A stretch of 64,000 nt of DNA from a virus. The translations under genes were made by a program, and so were the position numbers. The DNA is taken from positions 46,317 through 110,316 of the IMG/VR virus record IMGVR_UViG_3300035670_000068; one strand, given 5' to 3'. Shown here in pieces: positions 6,958 through 14,698 of this stretch. Each line of letters begins with the position of its first letter. The stretch's first letter is position 1. The notes beneath the pieces are model-generated. The model had not been told where the DNA came from. It did not search any database and was given only the letters and a program-made list of their open reading frames with translations.

Positions 6958-7473
6958 TCAGTCGATGATCTCCGCGATCTCGGAGAGCTCCGGGTGCTTC
7001 GAAAGACGGGGGACAATCAAGTCCAGTTCCTCTTCCGTCAGATCACGGCAGCCCTCACCTTCCCCTTTCGTGATCATGAAGCGCACACGGCCGGCGAGCA
7101 TATCCAGCAGACCGTGATACTGGTCGTGGATGTAGTCGCGCAGAGGGTGGTCAGGCTTCTTCTCAGCCAGCTCCATCGAGATCATGGAGAGGGTCATGAG
7201 CCAGATTCCGTAGCTCACAGCTTCCATGCTGCAGGTGACGTAGTTGCCGTTGAAGGTGATCGGCTCGACTTCGGTGCTGTCCGGGAAGACCATGCACACA
7301 GCGCCATTCGGATACTTGCGGAACTCCCACATACCGCCCTTGTACTTCTCGCCGCACATCTTGGTCATGAAGTGGTAGGGGTAGGTGTCCAGAGGAACCG
7401 CTATGTCCTCGTAGTGAGTCAGCAGCGGGTTCGACTCATGCGGAAGAACGTCATACGGCTGGATGGTGCTCAT
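6958..7473 (-). CDS. ArdB/KlcA-like antirestriction protein
   Basis: A 171-residue protein with the ArdB/KlcA pattern: YPYHFMTKMCGEKYKGGMWE, FRKYPNGAVCMVFPD, then a conserved central segment TFNGNYVTCSMEAVSYGIWL and a C-terminal ELSEIAEIID. This family blocks type I restriction enzymes in vivo without mimicking DNA and is carried by conjugative plasmids. AAGGAG precedes ATG 7473. Here it would protect incoming phage or plasmid DNA; it fits either lifestyle. Assignment rests on motif recall, not a search. Confidence 0.72.
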   Translation of the reverse strand: MSTIQPYDVLPHESNPLLTHYEDIAVPLDTYPYHFMTKMCGEKYKGGMWEFRKYPNGAVCMVFPDSTEVEPITFNGNYVTCSMEAVSYGIWLMTLSMISMELAEKKPDHPLRDYIHDQYHGLLDMLAGRVRFMITKGEGEGCRDLTEEELDLIVPRLSKHPELSEIAEIID

Positions 7474-7548
7474 TGATCTCTCCTTGTGATTTTGTTTCTG
7501 AGCGTATTGTCTCGCGCTCAGCGCGGCAGCGATACGCTGTCCTTGCGG

Positions 7549-7803
7549 CTACCGTCTTGCGATCCAGCCTACCGGCTCGCTGTCACGGTCTTCGAGTCGG
7601 TCGAACTCGCTGTGAGCGAGCTCCACATTGTCGAAGCAGAACCTGTTGGCGTAACCGCAGTAGTCAACGTCGGTCACAATAGCGGTGGTGAACATCAGCT
7701 TGATCATGGCCACATAGGTTCCGTCTTCGAGCTGACGCCACCTGAAATACCCGTTGGACGGGTTCTCAAGCTGCCTCTCGATCTCCGGGACTCGATCAGC
7801 CAT
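7549..7803 (-). CDS. Hypothetical protein
   Basis: An 84-residue beta-rich protein (GYFRWRQLEDGTYVAMIKL) that starts inside the end of the lipoprotein gene upstream (eight-base overlap). No recognised family, no membrane segment. Confidence 0.65.
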   Translation of the reverse strand: MADRVPEIERQLENPSNGYFRWRQLEDGTYVAMIKLMFTTAIVTDVDYCGYANRFCFDNVELAHSEFDRLEDRDSEPVGWIARR

Positions 7804-8182
7804 CGCACTTGCCCGTCTGGAGCCTGTTCAGGAACTTCTGAGAGATAGGCGTTGCAAAGCTCTCGAAGGAGGAAAGGGTGAGCTTCGTGCCGCCATCACC
7901 CTCGGCTCTGCCTCGAATCAAATCAGTCGCTTGGCCGCCTGCAGAGAGTGGGGAGTTGGCGATGAAGCGAATCTCGAAAGACTGGCTGTAGCCGTCGAAC
8001 CGGCTATCCAGGCGCCAGTTGAAGCCGCAGTAAGGGTAGGCATTCAGATTGTCGTAGACCTGCTGAGCAGGCATATCGACAGTCACAACCTTGTAGGGCT
8101 CGCGATGCTCCAAAGGAGCGCCGGCGCAACCGGCTAGAACAGCCCCAACCACAGCAAATCCAAACAGTCGCGCCAGCACCAT
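7796..8182 (-). CDS. Putative lipoprotein
   Basis: A 128-residue protein starting at ATG 8182 (TGATG overlap). A hydrophobic signal sequence (LFGFAVVGAVLAGCAG) ends in the lipobox LAGC, so the mature protein should be lipid-anchored at a bacterial membrane. The mature part has PYKVVTVDMPAQQVYDNLN and reads as an alpha/beta domain. Phage lipoproteins often alter the infected or lysogenic cell surface; that role is inferred here. Confidence 0.75.
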   Translation of the reverse strand: MVLARLFGFAVVGAVLAGCAGAPLEHREPYKVVTVDMPAQQVYDNLNAYPYCGFNWRLDSRFDGYSQSFEIRFIANSPLSAGGQATDLIRGRAEGDGGTKLTLSSFESFATPISQKFLNRLQTGKCDG

Positions 8183-8502
8183 CAATTGATCTCCGATCTT
8201 TCAAGCAAAACGGCATTGCCGACGATCATATCATCGATGGGTAGAGCCCCCATAAGCGTGACCATCGACGTGGCCACCATGTTCAGAGGCAGCTTCATGA
8301 GCTTGCCTTCCTCGTTGCAGGCCAGGTAGGCGTACTCGACACCGGCGATCTTCAAAGGCTGGGCGAACGTCACAAGCTCCACCCAGCCACCGAAGAACTC
8401 GCGCAGCTTTTCCATGTTGATTAAGCCTTCCTCGAACCAGCCACCCGGAGAGCTCTGGTCGATCATGAAGGCGTTGCCGTTATGCGGGATTGCAAGCGCC
8501 AT
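8182..8502 (-). CDS. DUF3846-like protein
   Basis: A 106-residue protein. The C-terminal half, EYAYLACNEEGKLMKLPLNM, then VATSMVTLMG and PIDDMIVGNAVLLE, follows the DUF3846 pattern (a small phage and plasmid domain of unknown function). The ATG overlaps the previous gene by 23 bases. Assignment by pattern recall. Confidence 0.6.
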   Translation of the reverse strand: MALAIPHNGNAFMIDQSSPGGWFEEGLINMEKLREFFGGWVELVTFAQPLKIAGVEYAYLACNEEGKLMKLPLNMVATSMVTLMGALPIDDMIVGNAVLLERSEIN

Positions 8503-8674
8503 AAGTCACCCCACCATCCTTTGCGCCGATCACGTTCTTACGGAACACCGAGCGCTGTCCTTCGTCGAGCGGCCAGTCGATCTCATGACCACAGCCAGTA
8601 CACATCTTCTTGTCTTCACCGTGCAGCAGCACCAGCTCGGAGCACTTGCACTTAGGGCAAACCTTCGTCGTCAT
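8480..8674 (-). CDS. Small zinc-ribbon protein
   Basis: A 64-residue protein with CPKC near the N-terminus and CTGC about 20 residues later, a classical zinc ribbon. I place the start at ATG 8674 (MTTKVCPKC), which overlaps the stop of the 52-residue gene upstream; an ATG two codons earlier is an alternative. Likely a nucleic acid or protein-binding adaptor. Confidence 0.7.
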   Translation of the reverse strand: MTTKVCPKCKCSELVLLHGEDKKMCTGCGHEIDWPLDEGQRSVFRKNVIGAKDGGVTYGACNPA

Positions 8675-8829
8675 CCCCATGTCCCATACTTGCTTTTGAC
8701 TTCAAACTCTTCGAGCTCGGCGATGCCGTCCTCGATCTCCTGCAGTTCGTTGGCCCTGGCCTGCAGAACGCCGGCGAGCTCGGTCAGAACGAACTTGCGC
8801 AGCCGCTCTTCGAACGGCGGAAGGCTCAC
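8671..8829 (-). CDS. Small coiled-coil protein ending in YGTWG
   Basis: A 52-residue protein found by reading the gap. It starts at GTG 8829, overlapping the upstream stop (GTGA) with GAGGTGAG ahead, and ends in an ATGA overlap with the next gene. The body is one heptad-like helix (LQARANELQEIEDGIAELEE), followed by a short linker and the tail KYGTWG, which belongs to the shared tail family. Tight overlaps on both sides support it as a real gene. Confidence 0.7.
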   Translation of the reverse strand: MSLPPFEERLRKFVLTELAGVLQARANELQEIEDGIAELEEFEVKSKYGTWG

Positions 8830-9035
8830 AGCTCACCTCGCAGCTTGCGAATCCGAGCGACGTTGCGAGCGATGGCATCGATCATCACCTGCTCACGCTC
8901 CTTGAAGCGATCCAGCGGAAGACCCTGCTTCTCTGCGTCGGCGGTTTGTTCACGCGCAGCCTTGAGGCCCATGCCCAGGACGCCGCACTTGACGCTCAGA
9001 ACGAACGCCAGCGGCCAGGTAACAAGGCGGCGCAT
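8826..9035 (-). CDS. Small membrane or exported protein
   Basis: A 69-residue protein starting at ATG 9035 (TGATG overlap). The first 25 residues (RRLVTWPLAFVLSVKCGVLG) form a membrane anchor or signal sequence, followed by a charged helix rich in Arg, Lys and Glu. Function unknown. Confidence 0.65.
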   Translation of the reverse strand: MRRLVTWPLAFVLSVKCGVLGMGLKAAREQTADAEKQGLPLDRFKEREQVMIDAIARNVARIRKLRGEL

Positions 9036-9433
9036 CACTGCGCCGCCAGGCTTACGGAGATCGACCAGGTGTCGCCCTGGAGCAGCAGCTGCTTGGTGTC
9101 CAGGTCTACACCGCCGCAGTCATGACCGAACGAAGCAACGACCGTGTGGTTGTCGCCGCTCTTCGAGAAACTGAGGTGAGTCAGCTCGATCACGGTGCCG
9201 GCGTCGAAGTCACCCAGGAAGGGCTGAACGCCTTTCTCTCGGCTCAGCTCTTCGACCAGGCTCAGCGCCTCGATATCGGAGAACTTGAAGGTCTGCTTGT
9301 TGCCTGCCTCGTTGGGCACGAACAGCTTCTGGAAGGCTTCCTTCTCAGCAGTCCGGCCCTTGAAGATGATCTTGCCGCTGATCTCAGCAGGCCGGCTCTG
9401 GGTCGCAACCCGGAGTTGTCGTTTCTGTCGCAT
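9035..9433 (-). CDS. Hypothetical protein
   Basis: A 132-residue beta-rich protein. ATG 9433 has AGGAG five bases upstream, within the end of the previous gene. It contains DFDAGTVIELTHLSFSKSG and a C-terminal beta hairpin (LLLQGDTWSISVSLAAQ). No recognised domain. Confidence 0.7.
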   Translation of the reverse strand: MRQKRQLRVATQSRPAEISGKIIFKGRTAEKEAFQKLFVPNEAGNKQTFKFSDIEALSLVEELSREKGVQPFLGDFDAGTVIELTHLSFSKSGDNHTVVASFGHDCGGVDLDTKQLLLQGDTWSISVSLAAQ

Positions 9434-9441
9434 ATTGGCTC

Positions 9442-9720
9442 CTATGACCATGTTCCAAATTCTTGAGGTCTACTGACCTTCTTGACTTGCTTCGGCCTCG
9501 ATTCGAGGTCGCTGTTCTCAGCCAGGCTGTCGTATTCGTCCAGCGCCATCAGATCGACCTCCTTAGCCTTCTCCATCATCGTCTTGAAGGCCTCGATGGC
9601 TTTCTTCTCCTGCATGGCTTTCATGACAGCCTCATAGGCTTCCTTCTCCACTCCGAGCTTTTCGATGGAATCGATCAGCTCGGGCATACTGGAGAAAATG
9701 CTTTTGCCTTTCCCTCGCAT
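9442..9720 (-). CDS. Helical protein ending in FGTWS
   Basis: A 92-residue, almost entirely helical charged protein (KEAYEAVMKAMQEKKAIEAF) followed by a basic linker (RPKQVKKVSRPQE) and the C-terminal FGTWS. ATG 9720 overlaps the upstream TGA. It is the clearest case of the shared tail attached to a simple helical body. Function unknown. Confidence 0.75.
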   Translation of the reverse strand: MRGKGKSIFSSMPELIDSIEKLGVEKEAYEAVMKAMQEKKAIEAFKTMMEKAKEVDLMALDEYDSLAENSDLESRPKQVKKVSRPQEFGTWS

Positions 9721-10100
9721 CACGCAGCCTTCGGAAGCTGACCGCTCTCTTCCAGGAACTCGACGATCACCTGGATCGCTTTGTCCGTGAACGGAGTCGA
9801 GCGCTGATCGACTTCAACAGCCCAGGCACCGCAGCGAGAAAGGTTGCGTGCGTCATCGAGCGCTTCGGTCAGAGTGTTGAACTTCACCACGTCGAAGCGG
9901 ACACCCGGCTGCTGCTCGTCTCGGCTGACGCGATACCAGGTGTTCTTGAGCTTGCCGTCCACCGTGCGGATGTACAGGATGCCCTGGTCATCCGGGTTGA
10001 CGGTGCTGACAACGTGCGCGACGAAAGAGCCGTACAGCTTGTTCGTCGGGTCAAACTGGAGCGGTTTCGGGTCGCTCACACCATCGATCATCACTACCAT
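9720..10100 (-). CDS. Hypothetical protein
   Basis: A 126-residue mixed alpha/beta protein (DDQGILYIRTVDGKLKNTWY). ATG 10100 has GAGG eight bases upstream; a GTG three codons earlier sits on the ribosome site and is less likely. First gene after palindrome site 4. Confidence 0.7.
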   Translation of the reverse strand: MVVMIDGVSDPKPLQFDPTNKLYGSFVAHVVSTVNPDDQGILYIRTVDGKLKNTWYRVSRDEQQPGVRFDVVKFNTLTEALDDARNLSRCGAWAVEVDQRSTPFTDKAIQVIVEFLEESGQLPKAA

Positions 10101-10145
10101 CTGTTTCACCTCGTTGCTTTGTTTGTTCTGTTCACAGCATACAGC

Positions 10146-10163
10146 TAACTAAGCGGTTAGTCA
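10146..10163 (-). promoter_or_regulatory. Operator-like palindrome, site 4
   Basis: TAACTAA-GCGG-TTAGTCA. On the transcribed strand CAGAAT directly precedes the first arm, a good -10 position. It lies between the HNH gene and the 10100 gene. Confidence 0.75.
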
Positions 10164-10168
10164 TTCTG

Positions 10169-10810
10169 TCAGCTAAAAGACCCGAACCCTGGAACGCTGC
10201 TGGGAACGCTCTCTGAGCGCGTTTCTGTCTGAGCGCTACGCTTGCGCGTAATCGACTGGAGAACGTCACTAGCGAGCGTTTTGCGCGCTTCCCGACGCTG
10301 TTCCTGATCGACTTCTGCAGACTCGCGAACGTATCTGTCGCCGTTGTCCAACCAGGACAGATTGATCGACCATTCAAACTGGCTTCGCCACTCCCAGCGA
10401 TTCATTTCGACCTCTGCATAGGCTTCTGCCATGTGCAGCGGCCAATTGTTGACCTTCGCCATGTGCTTGAGCGTGGGTTCCAGGAAGCCCATGCGCGCAG
10501 CGTTGCCGATATGCTTAACCCGGTGGCAGCTCGGGCAAAGGCTGATCAGCCCGGTCAGGGTCTGGACCTTTTTGTCGTCGTCGTAGTGCCAGATTTCATG
10601 GCACTCGACAGGGTGCTTCTTCCCTACCCCGCCGCAGATTTCACAGCGATGACCGGCGTAGACAAAACAGGCTTTCTTGAGCAGACCCCACTGACTCTCT
10701 GTGATCCTGGCCCGCACGTTGTCGAACCACTGACCGAACGGGACCAGCTCGATGGTCAGCCTGGGCGGATCGAAGGGTTCGAATGGGTTTTCAGCGATCA
10801 TATTTGTCAT
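10169..10810 (-). CDS. HNH endonuclease-like protein ending in FGSFS
   Basis: A 213-residue protein with an HNH nuclease core: HRCEICGGVGKKHPVECHE, IWHY, then LISLCPSCHRVKHIG. Two Cx2C pairs bind structural zinc and the His-rich strand carries the catalytic site. The N-terminus (FEPFDPPRLTIELVPFG) lacks a recognisable partner domain. After a Ser/Arg-rich linker it ends in GFGSFS, a member of the shared tail family. Candidate for host DNA cutting or for a homing-type nuclease; no intron or intein context is seen. Confidence 0.75.
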   Translation of the reverse strand: MTNMIAENPFEPFDPPRLTIELVPFGQWFDNVRARITESQWGLLKKACFVYAGHRCEICGGVGKKHPVECHEIWHYDDDKKVQTLTGLISLCPSCHRVKHIGNAARMGFLEPTLKHMAKVNNWPLHMAEAYAEVEMNRWEWRSQFEWSINLSWLDNGDRYVRESAEVDQEQRREARKTLASDVLQSITRKRSAQTETRSESVPSSVPGFGSFS

Positions 10811-11054
10811 ACCAGCTCTTGTTGCAGAAGCCGCCGATGTGACCCTCTTCGTTCATTCGAGGGATGATTCCACCTGCAGGGTTGCCGACGTACTGACAGC
10901 CCGTCTTTGCGTCGGTGAACAGCATCAGACCACTGCGGCCGTTCTCCGGGTCAGTGTCGTCTTTGTCCTTGAAGTAGCCATGAAGGCTGGAAACTACGAT
11001 GGCGATGATCACCAGCCTGATCAGGTCTTTCTTCACCTGTTTGTAGACTTCCAT
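10791..11054 (-). CDS. Small membrane-anchored protein
   Basis: An 87-residue protein starting at ATG 11054 with GAGGTGG upstream. One N-terminal membrane helix (LIRLVIIAIVVSSLHGYF) is followed by a polar part with TGCQYVGNPAGGIIPRMNEE, a pattern seen in small uncharacterised phage proteins (DUF6440-like, weak). It overlaps the HNH gene by 20 bases. Confidence 0.65.
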   Translation of the reverse strand: MEVYKQVKKDLIRLVIIAIVVSSLHGYFKDKDDTDPENGRSGLMLFTDAKTGCQYVGNPAGGIIPRMNEEGHIGGFCNKSWYDKYDR

Positions 11055-11063
11055 AGCCACCTC

Positions 11064-11300
11064 TTACGACCAGGAGCCTACAACTTCGGATTCGGTCTTC
11101 ACGGCCTCTTCCTCTGCTGGCTTGTCTTCGATCAGAGCCAGCACATGCACCCGCCCGGCGATGTAATGCCAGTCGTGCTTGTAGCCGGTTCGCTTGGTTT
11201 CGGCAGCACAGTAGTCTTCTGCCTCCTGCTTGGACATGGCGAAGAGACCCATGCTCTTGCCCCGATCAAACACTTCCTGGTCACACTTTTCGGTACTCAT
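11064..11300 (-). CDS. Small protein ending in VGSWS
   Basis: A 78-residue acidic protein (QEAEDYCAAETKRTGYKHDW) with GGAG ahead of ATG 11300. A Glu-rich linker (KPAEEEAVKTESEV) leads to VGSWS, a shared-tail member with Val in place of the aromatic residue. Function unknown. Confidence 0.7.
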   Translation of the reverse strand: MSTEKCDQEVFDRGKSMGLFAMSKQEAEDYCAAETKRTGYKHDWHYIAGRVHVLALIEDKPAEEEAVKTESEVVGSWS

Positions 11301-11321
11301 TTCTGTTCTCCAAATGCCATG

Positions 11322-11341
11322 AAGCCTGCTTTCGCAGGCTT
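11322..11341. other. Strong hairpin without U-tract
   Basis: Perfect 8-bp arms AAGCCTGC and GCAGGCTT with a four-base loop, between the stop of the 12125 gene and the ribosome site of the 11300 gene. No T-run follows on either strand, so it could be an mRNA processing or stability element, or a weak terminator. Confidence 0.5.
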
Positions 11342-11357
11342 CGGGCTCTTCCGTTGA

Positions 11358-12125
11358 TTAGGCGGACAGCATCGGCAGCAGCAGACTGTCCGGGTTGGCG
11401 ACGAGCTTCCCACCGTCCTTGCGGGCGAGCTCCAGGACTTGCAGCACCTTCATCAGCTGGGTGCATTGCGAGTTGGCAGTGCCGACGCTGTACGGGCGAG
11501 CGATGTAGGCGTCACGCAGAGCCTTCGATGTGATCTCGCCTTGCTTGACGAGAATGTCCACCGCGATCTTGGTGTAGTTCGACAGCGAGGCGCCGTTGCT
11601 CAGGTGGGCGTAGAAGTTCACGACCTTCTCCTGAATCTTGATCGGCAGCGCATCGATCTCACCGAGCTTGGCGTCGATGACGGCTTTCAGATCGTCAGCC
11701 GGCAGCTCAGCGTTCTGCATCGTCAGAGCCAGGTAGTCGTTGAGCTTCGCGCCCAGCGCTTTCGACAGCGCTTCGGACTTCTTCACACCGGCGACGGTGA
11801 TGCGCTTGGTGGACGGAGCAGTGCGCTTGGGCTTGGTCGGCTCGATGCTGCCGGTAGCGATGCCTGCAGCGTCATCGACGGGCTCACCCACTTCGTCCAT
11901 TTCAGCCAGCGCTTCGTTGCGGGCTTCTTCGATGCTGGCCTGGATGCCAACTTCTTCCAGCTCGTCGTCGCTCAGCTCGGCAACGGGCTCTTCGATCACC
12001 AGTTCACCGGAGCCATCAGCTTCCAGTTCTTCGAACATGGCTTCCAGCTCGTCCAGTTGATCGAGCGGATCAACGGCAGCGGTGGTGGTAACAACTTCTT
12101 CTTGAACTTTCAGAGCAGCTTCCAT
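11358..12125 (-). CDS. Acidic protein with C-terminal helical domain
   Basis: A 255-residue protein. Residues 15-95 are very acidic (LEAMFEELEADGSGELVIEE), then a Lys/Thr-rich linker (PTKPKRTAPSTKR), then a folded helical domain (LTMQNAELPADDLKAVIDAK) ending KVLQVLELARKDGG. The C-terminal part looks like a winged-helix-type fold, by eye only. The layout, acidic tail plus domain, resembles the 36747-37664 product. Function unknown. Confidence 0.7.
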   Translation of the reverse strand: MEAALKVQEEVVTTTAAVDPLDQLDELEAMFEELEADGSGELVIEEPVAELSDDELEEVGIQASIEEARNEALAEMDEVGEPVDDAAGIATGSIEPTKPKRTAPSTKRITVAGVKKSEALSKALGAKLNDYLALTMQNAELPADDLKAVIDAKLGEIDALPIKIQEKVVNFYAHLSNGASLSNYTKIAVDILVKQGEITSKALRDAYIARPYSVGTANSQCTQLMKVLQVLELARKDGGKLVANPDSLLLPMLSA

Positions 12126-12250
12126 CTTGAGACACCTCGTATTGGTTTAAGCGTTCTGCGCTTCTTTTGTGTCGCGCTTCAACAGTTCAAATACTAAAGA
12201 TCATCCTGCGGCTGATATATAGCGCCGAAAGGAAGCCCGTAGGATTGCCG

Positions 12251-12853
12251 TTACAACACCGGAATCAACGGATCAGATATCACCAAGTTAGTGCCATCAG
12301 TCATGAAGTTAGCCGGATTCTGCAGGTCAAGAAGAACATCGTGGTCGCTCTTCTCGATGTAGTCGGATATCGCCAACAATGCCCAGGACACCGATGCCGA
12401 AAACATCCTTGAAGCCGTCAGGTCTTTCAGCGCTCTCGCATGGGAAAACTTGCCCAACTCCGGCTTCTCTCCAAGCTCGCGCGCTGCAAGCCTGAAATCA
12501 ACTGCGCTGGCTACGGCTTTACTCTCCAGAACCATAGTTTCATTTTCCCACTTATCCAGCGGGCGCAACTTGACCACTTCCAGCAGAGATATTTGACCGT
12601 AGTCCTGGCAGTTGAAACTTCCGTAGTCGTTCACCAACTTGGGAACACCTGGCACTCCAGACTTCAAACGAACAAAGTCTGGATATACCGGGTCGCAAGT
12701 TAGTTTGAGAACCGTATTGTCGGTGCATTCGTAGACGATTGAATAACAGCCGCGACCGACAATTTTCTTGCCGGTCAGAACTGGAAACTTCTCAATAATC
12801 AAATCCCGGTCTGGGTCGAATGACTCAGTGCCGGATTCACCGAATGCCATCAT
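12251..12853 (-). CDS. Minimal protein-kinase-like protein
   Basis: A 200-residue protein with kinase hallmarks: glycine loop GRGCYSIVYE (about residues 33-42), VLK with Lys50, and near the C-terminus LLDLQNPANFMTDGTNLVIS followed by DP. The last part resembles the catalytic loop and metal-binding Asp of phage kinases that end in a DP motif, as in T7 0.7-type proteins (from memory). The Asp-to-Asn spacing is one residue longer than usual, so activity is uncertain. It overlaps the upstream stop (TAATG). Confidence 0.6.
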   Translation of the reverse strand: MMAFGESGTESFDPDRDLIIEKFPVLTGKKIVGRGCYSIVYECTDNTVLKLTCDPVYPDFVRLKSGVPGVPKLVNDYGSFNCQDYGQISLLEVVKLRPLDKWENETMVLESKAVASAVDFRLAARELGEKPELGKFSHARALKDLTASRMFSASVSWALLAISDYIEKSDHDVLLDLQNPANFMTDGTNLVISDPLIPVL

Positions 12854-13344
12854 TACGACCAGCCCCCGATATTGATGCCTTTCGCGCTCGCTGCTTCCAG
12901 GAGCTCTTCGTCAACATCGATGGCCAGCTCCTTCATCACCGGCGCCAGCTCGTTGCCCTCTTCAACCAGCACCATTTCCCCGTCCTCGTCTTCGTCGAGG
13001 TAGGAGCCTGTGTATTTCAGGAGAACGTCTTCATAGGCAGCCATCGCTGCAGACTTGGTGCGGAAGGTTTCGGTGGCGCCGTGATCGATCACCCAGCCCT
13101 TGTCTTCCAGGACACTCTCTTCCTCCCACTCGCTCTTGCGAACCTGGAGGCGGGTGCGAACGAAGATGCCGTGCGAATGCCGGTATTCGGCGGGGAGCTT
13201 CTTGTCGTAGCGACCGATCCACTCAACCGCGATCCAGATGCGGTCGTTGCGGAACTCTTTGATGATCCAGTCCTTGCAGTGGCTCTTTTCCTCCCACTGC
13301 TTCTTCGACAGGCCTTTGCCGTCAATGTCCTGGTAGATGAACAT
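12853..13344 (-). CDS. Hypothetical protein ending in IGGWS
   Basis: A 163-residue protein, first gene after palindrome site 5, with GGAG ahead of ATG 13344. It is rich in Trp and charged residues (RIWIAVEWIGRYDKKLPAEY), then an acidic stretch (DEDEDGEMVLVEEGNE), then a helix and the tail IGGWS of the shared family. Function unknown. Confidence 0.75.
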   Translation of the reverse strand: MFIYQDIDGKGLSKKQWEEKSHCKDWIIKEFRNDRIWIAVEWIGRYDKKLPAEYRHSHGIFVRTRLQVRKSEWEEESVLEDKGWVIDHGATETFRTKSAAMAAYEDVLLKYTGSYLDEDEDGEMVLVEEGNELAPVMKELAIDVDEELLEAASAKGINIGGWS

Positions 13345-13360
13345 GATGTTTTAGCTCCTG

Positions 13361-13378
13361 TAACTAACGGTTTAGTTA
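13361..13378 (-). promoter_or_regulatory. Operator-like palindrome, site 5
   Basis: TAACTAA-CGGT-TTAGTTA, perfect arms. It sits between terminators at 13390-13471 and the ribosome site of the 13344 gene, so it marks the start of a transcription unit. Confidence 0.75.
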
Positions 13379-13389
13379 GCCATCCTCTC

Positions 13390-13416
13390 AAAAAAACGGG
13401 CCATATTTCATGCCCG
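13390..13416 (-). terminator. Rho-independent terminator
   Basis: On the minus strand CGGGC and GCCCG arms enclose a ten-base loop and are followed by seven T. Second of two tandem terminators after the exonuclease gene. Confidence 0.75.
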
Positions 13417-13438
13417 CAAGAGAGATCAAAAATCAGCT

Positions 13439-13471
13439 AAAACACACGGAAGACGATATTTCCGCGTGTTT
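13439..13471 (-). terminator. Hairpin terminator, first of two
   Basis: Twelve-base arms with one mismatch (AAACACACGGAA and TTCCGCGTGTTT) followed on the minus strand by TTTTAGC. Downstream of the exonuclease gene and 22 bases before a second terminator. Confidence 0.6.
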
Positions 13472-13521
13472 CAGTATGTCAATTTACCGCTAAATATTCA
13501 ACATCCTCCTGAATTGTGGTT

Positions 13522-14100
13522 CTAAATGCCAACAAATTGACAGGGCTTGTCGAACATGCCGAACTCGATGCCGTTCCAGTAGGCTTTTTCAAGCACCTCA
13601 ACGTCGTAATCGGCGGCGTGAGCAGCATCCGGGTCGTAATCAACGCCAGTTGCCCAGCAAAGCTCTCTCAGGTTCGGAACCTTACCGAACCCGGTAGATG
13701 GTCGGCCTTTCAGCATCGTATCGAACACCTTGATCGGCGGCACTCGATAGCCCAAACGAATCAACTCCAGGGCGATGAAGGGTGCGTCAAAACCTTCGCC
13801 ATTATGGGCGACAAAAATCTGACACATGGACATGATCTTGTGGACCTTCGGGGCAACATCCTCCCAAACCGGGCAGCCACGCAGGTCAGTGATCGAAATC
13901 CCATGCACTGCTTGAGCGCCTGGATCGATATCACGCATGGGGTTGATACGCTGATTCCAGGTCGAGCCGACCTTGCGCTTATCGCCCGTCGCCGGGTCGT
14001 ATTTCCAGACACCGAAAGCTACTTCGATGATGCGGTGGCCGGACTCCTGGCTCAAGCCAGTGGTCTCGATATCGCCAACGCAGATGTTGATGGTGCTCAT
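13522..14100 (-). CDS. DEDDh 3'-5' exonuclease (DnaQ/RNase T-like)
   Basis: A 192-residue exonuclease starting at ATG 14100 (MSTINICVGD), overlapping the next gene by ATGA. Exo I motif GDIETTGL supplies Asp and Glu, Exo II is VAHNGEGFDAPFIALEL, and Exo III is HAADYDVEVL with the His-Asp pair. The size fits a stand-alone proofreading or RNA-trimming enzyme. The window's C-family polymerase has no recognised exonuclease domain, so this could proofread for it (inference). Confidence 0.85.
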   Translation of the reverse strand: MSTINICVGDIETTGLSQESGHRIIEVAFGVWKYDPATGDKRKVGSTWNQRINPMRDIDPGAQAVHGISITDLRGCPVWEDVAPKVHKIMSMCQIFVAHNGEGFDAPFIALELIRLGYRVPPIKVFDTMLKGRPSTGFGKVPNLRELCWATGVDYDPDAAHAADYDVEVLEKAYWNGIEFGMFDKPCQFVGI

Positions 14101-14543
14101 ACCAGCTCCGTAAAGCCGCGCTTTGTCAGTCCTTCTGCCAGCTCGTTGAAGTGCTGGCAGGCCCATTTGTACTCGTCATCTGCCGAGTCGTTCTTGATTT
14201 CCTTCGTGGCCACGCGAACATCAGGCTGACGAACGATCGCAGTCATCAGCACTCGGCCAGACTCGCGATCCAGCTTGAGGATCACGATGCGCTCAGCGGT
14301 GTAGAAGGCACGAACATCGCCGGCATCGATGTGCGACAAGCTCATGCGGCGCTCAGACGCCCACCTGCTGTACTCGTCTGGAATCAGGCCAAGAAGAGCC
14401 ATATCCAGGGCGATCAAAGCATTGAAGAAGGCGTTGTCGCTCAAGCACCCGCGCTTGTACTGGTTATCGAGCCAGGAATAGGCCTCACCAGCTTTGCGAG
14501 TAAGCTCTTCGGACAAGCTGAAATCTTCTGCCTGCATGACCAT
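14097..14543 (-). CDS. Hypothetical protein
   Basis: A 148-residue helical protein starting at ATG 14543 (MVMQAEDFSLSEEL), two bases after the stop of the zinc-finger gene upstream; a longer frame from GTG 14588 would lie inside that gene. Contains GLIPDEYSRWASERRMSLSH. No recognised family. Confidence 0.65.
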   Translation of the reverse strand: MVMQAEDFSLSEELTRKAGEAYSWLDNQYKRGCLSDNAFFNALIALDMALLGLIPDEYSRWASERRMSLSHIDAGDVRAFYTAERIVILKLDRESGRVLMTAIVRQPDVRVATKEIKNDSADDEYKWACQHFNELAEGLTKRGFTELV

Positions 14544-14545
14544 GA

Positions 14546-14698
14546 TCACGCACTCGCCAGCCGACGCTTCTGACGAATCCGGCTGCACTTCGAATGGTTA
14601 GTGGTGGCGTTACGGTGCCTGCCGCAAACGTCGCAGTAGGAATTGCACGCCTTCACGATGCTGCGCATACGCAGCGGGACAACCTTGAACTCTTGCAT
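14546..14698 (-). CDS. Small zinc-finger protein
   Basis: A 50-residue basic protein found by reading the gap (MQEFKVVPLRMRSIVKA...). It contains CNSYCDVCGRHRNATTNH then SKC, a plausible Cys/His zinc site, and a basic tail KCSRIRQKRRLASA. First frame after palindrome site 6, ending two bases before the next start. Probably nucleic acid binding. Confidence 0.65.
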   Translation of the reverse strand: MQEFKVVPLRMRSIVKACNSYCDVCGRHRNATTNHSKCSRIRQKRRLASA

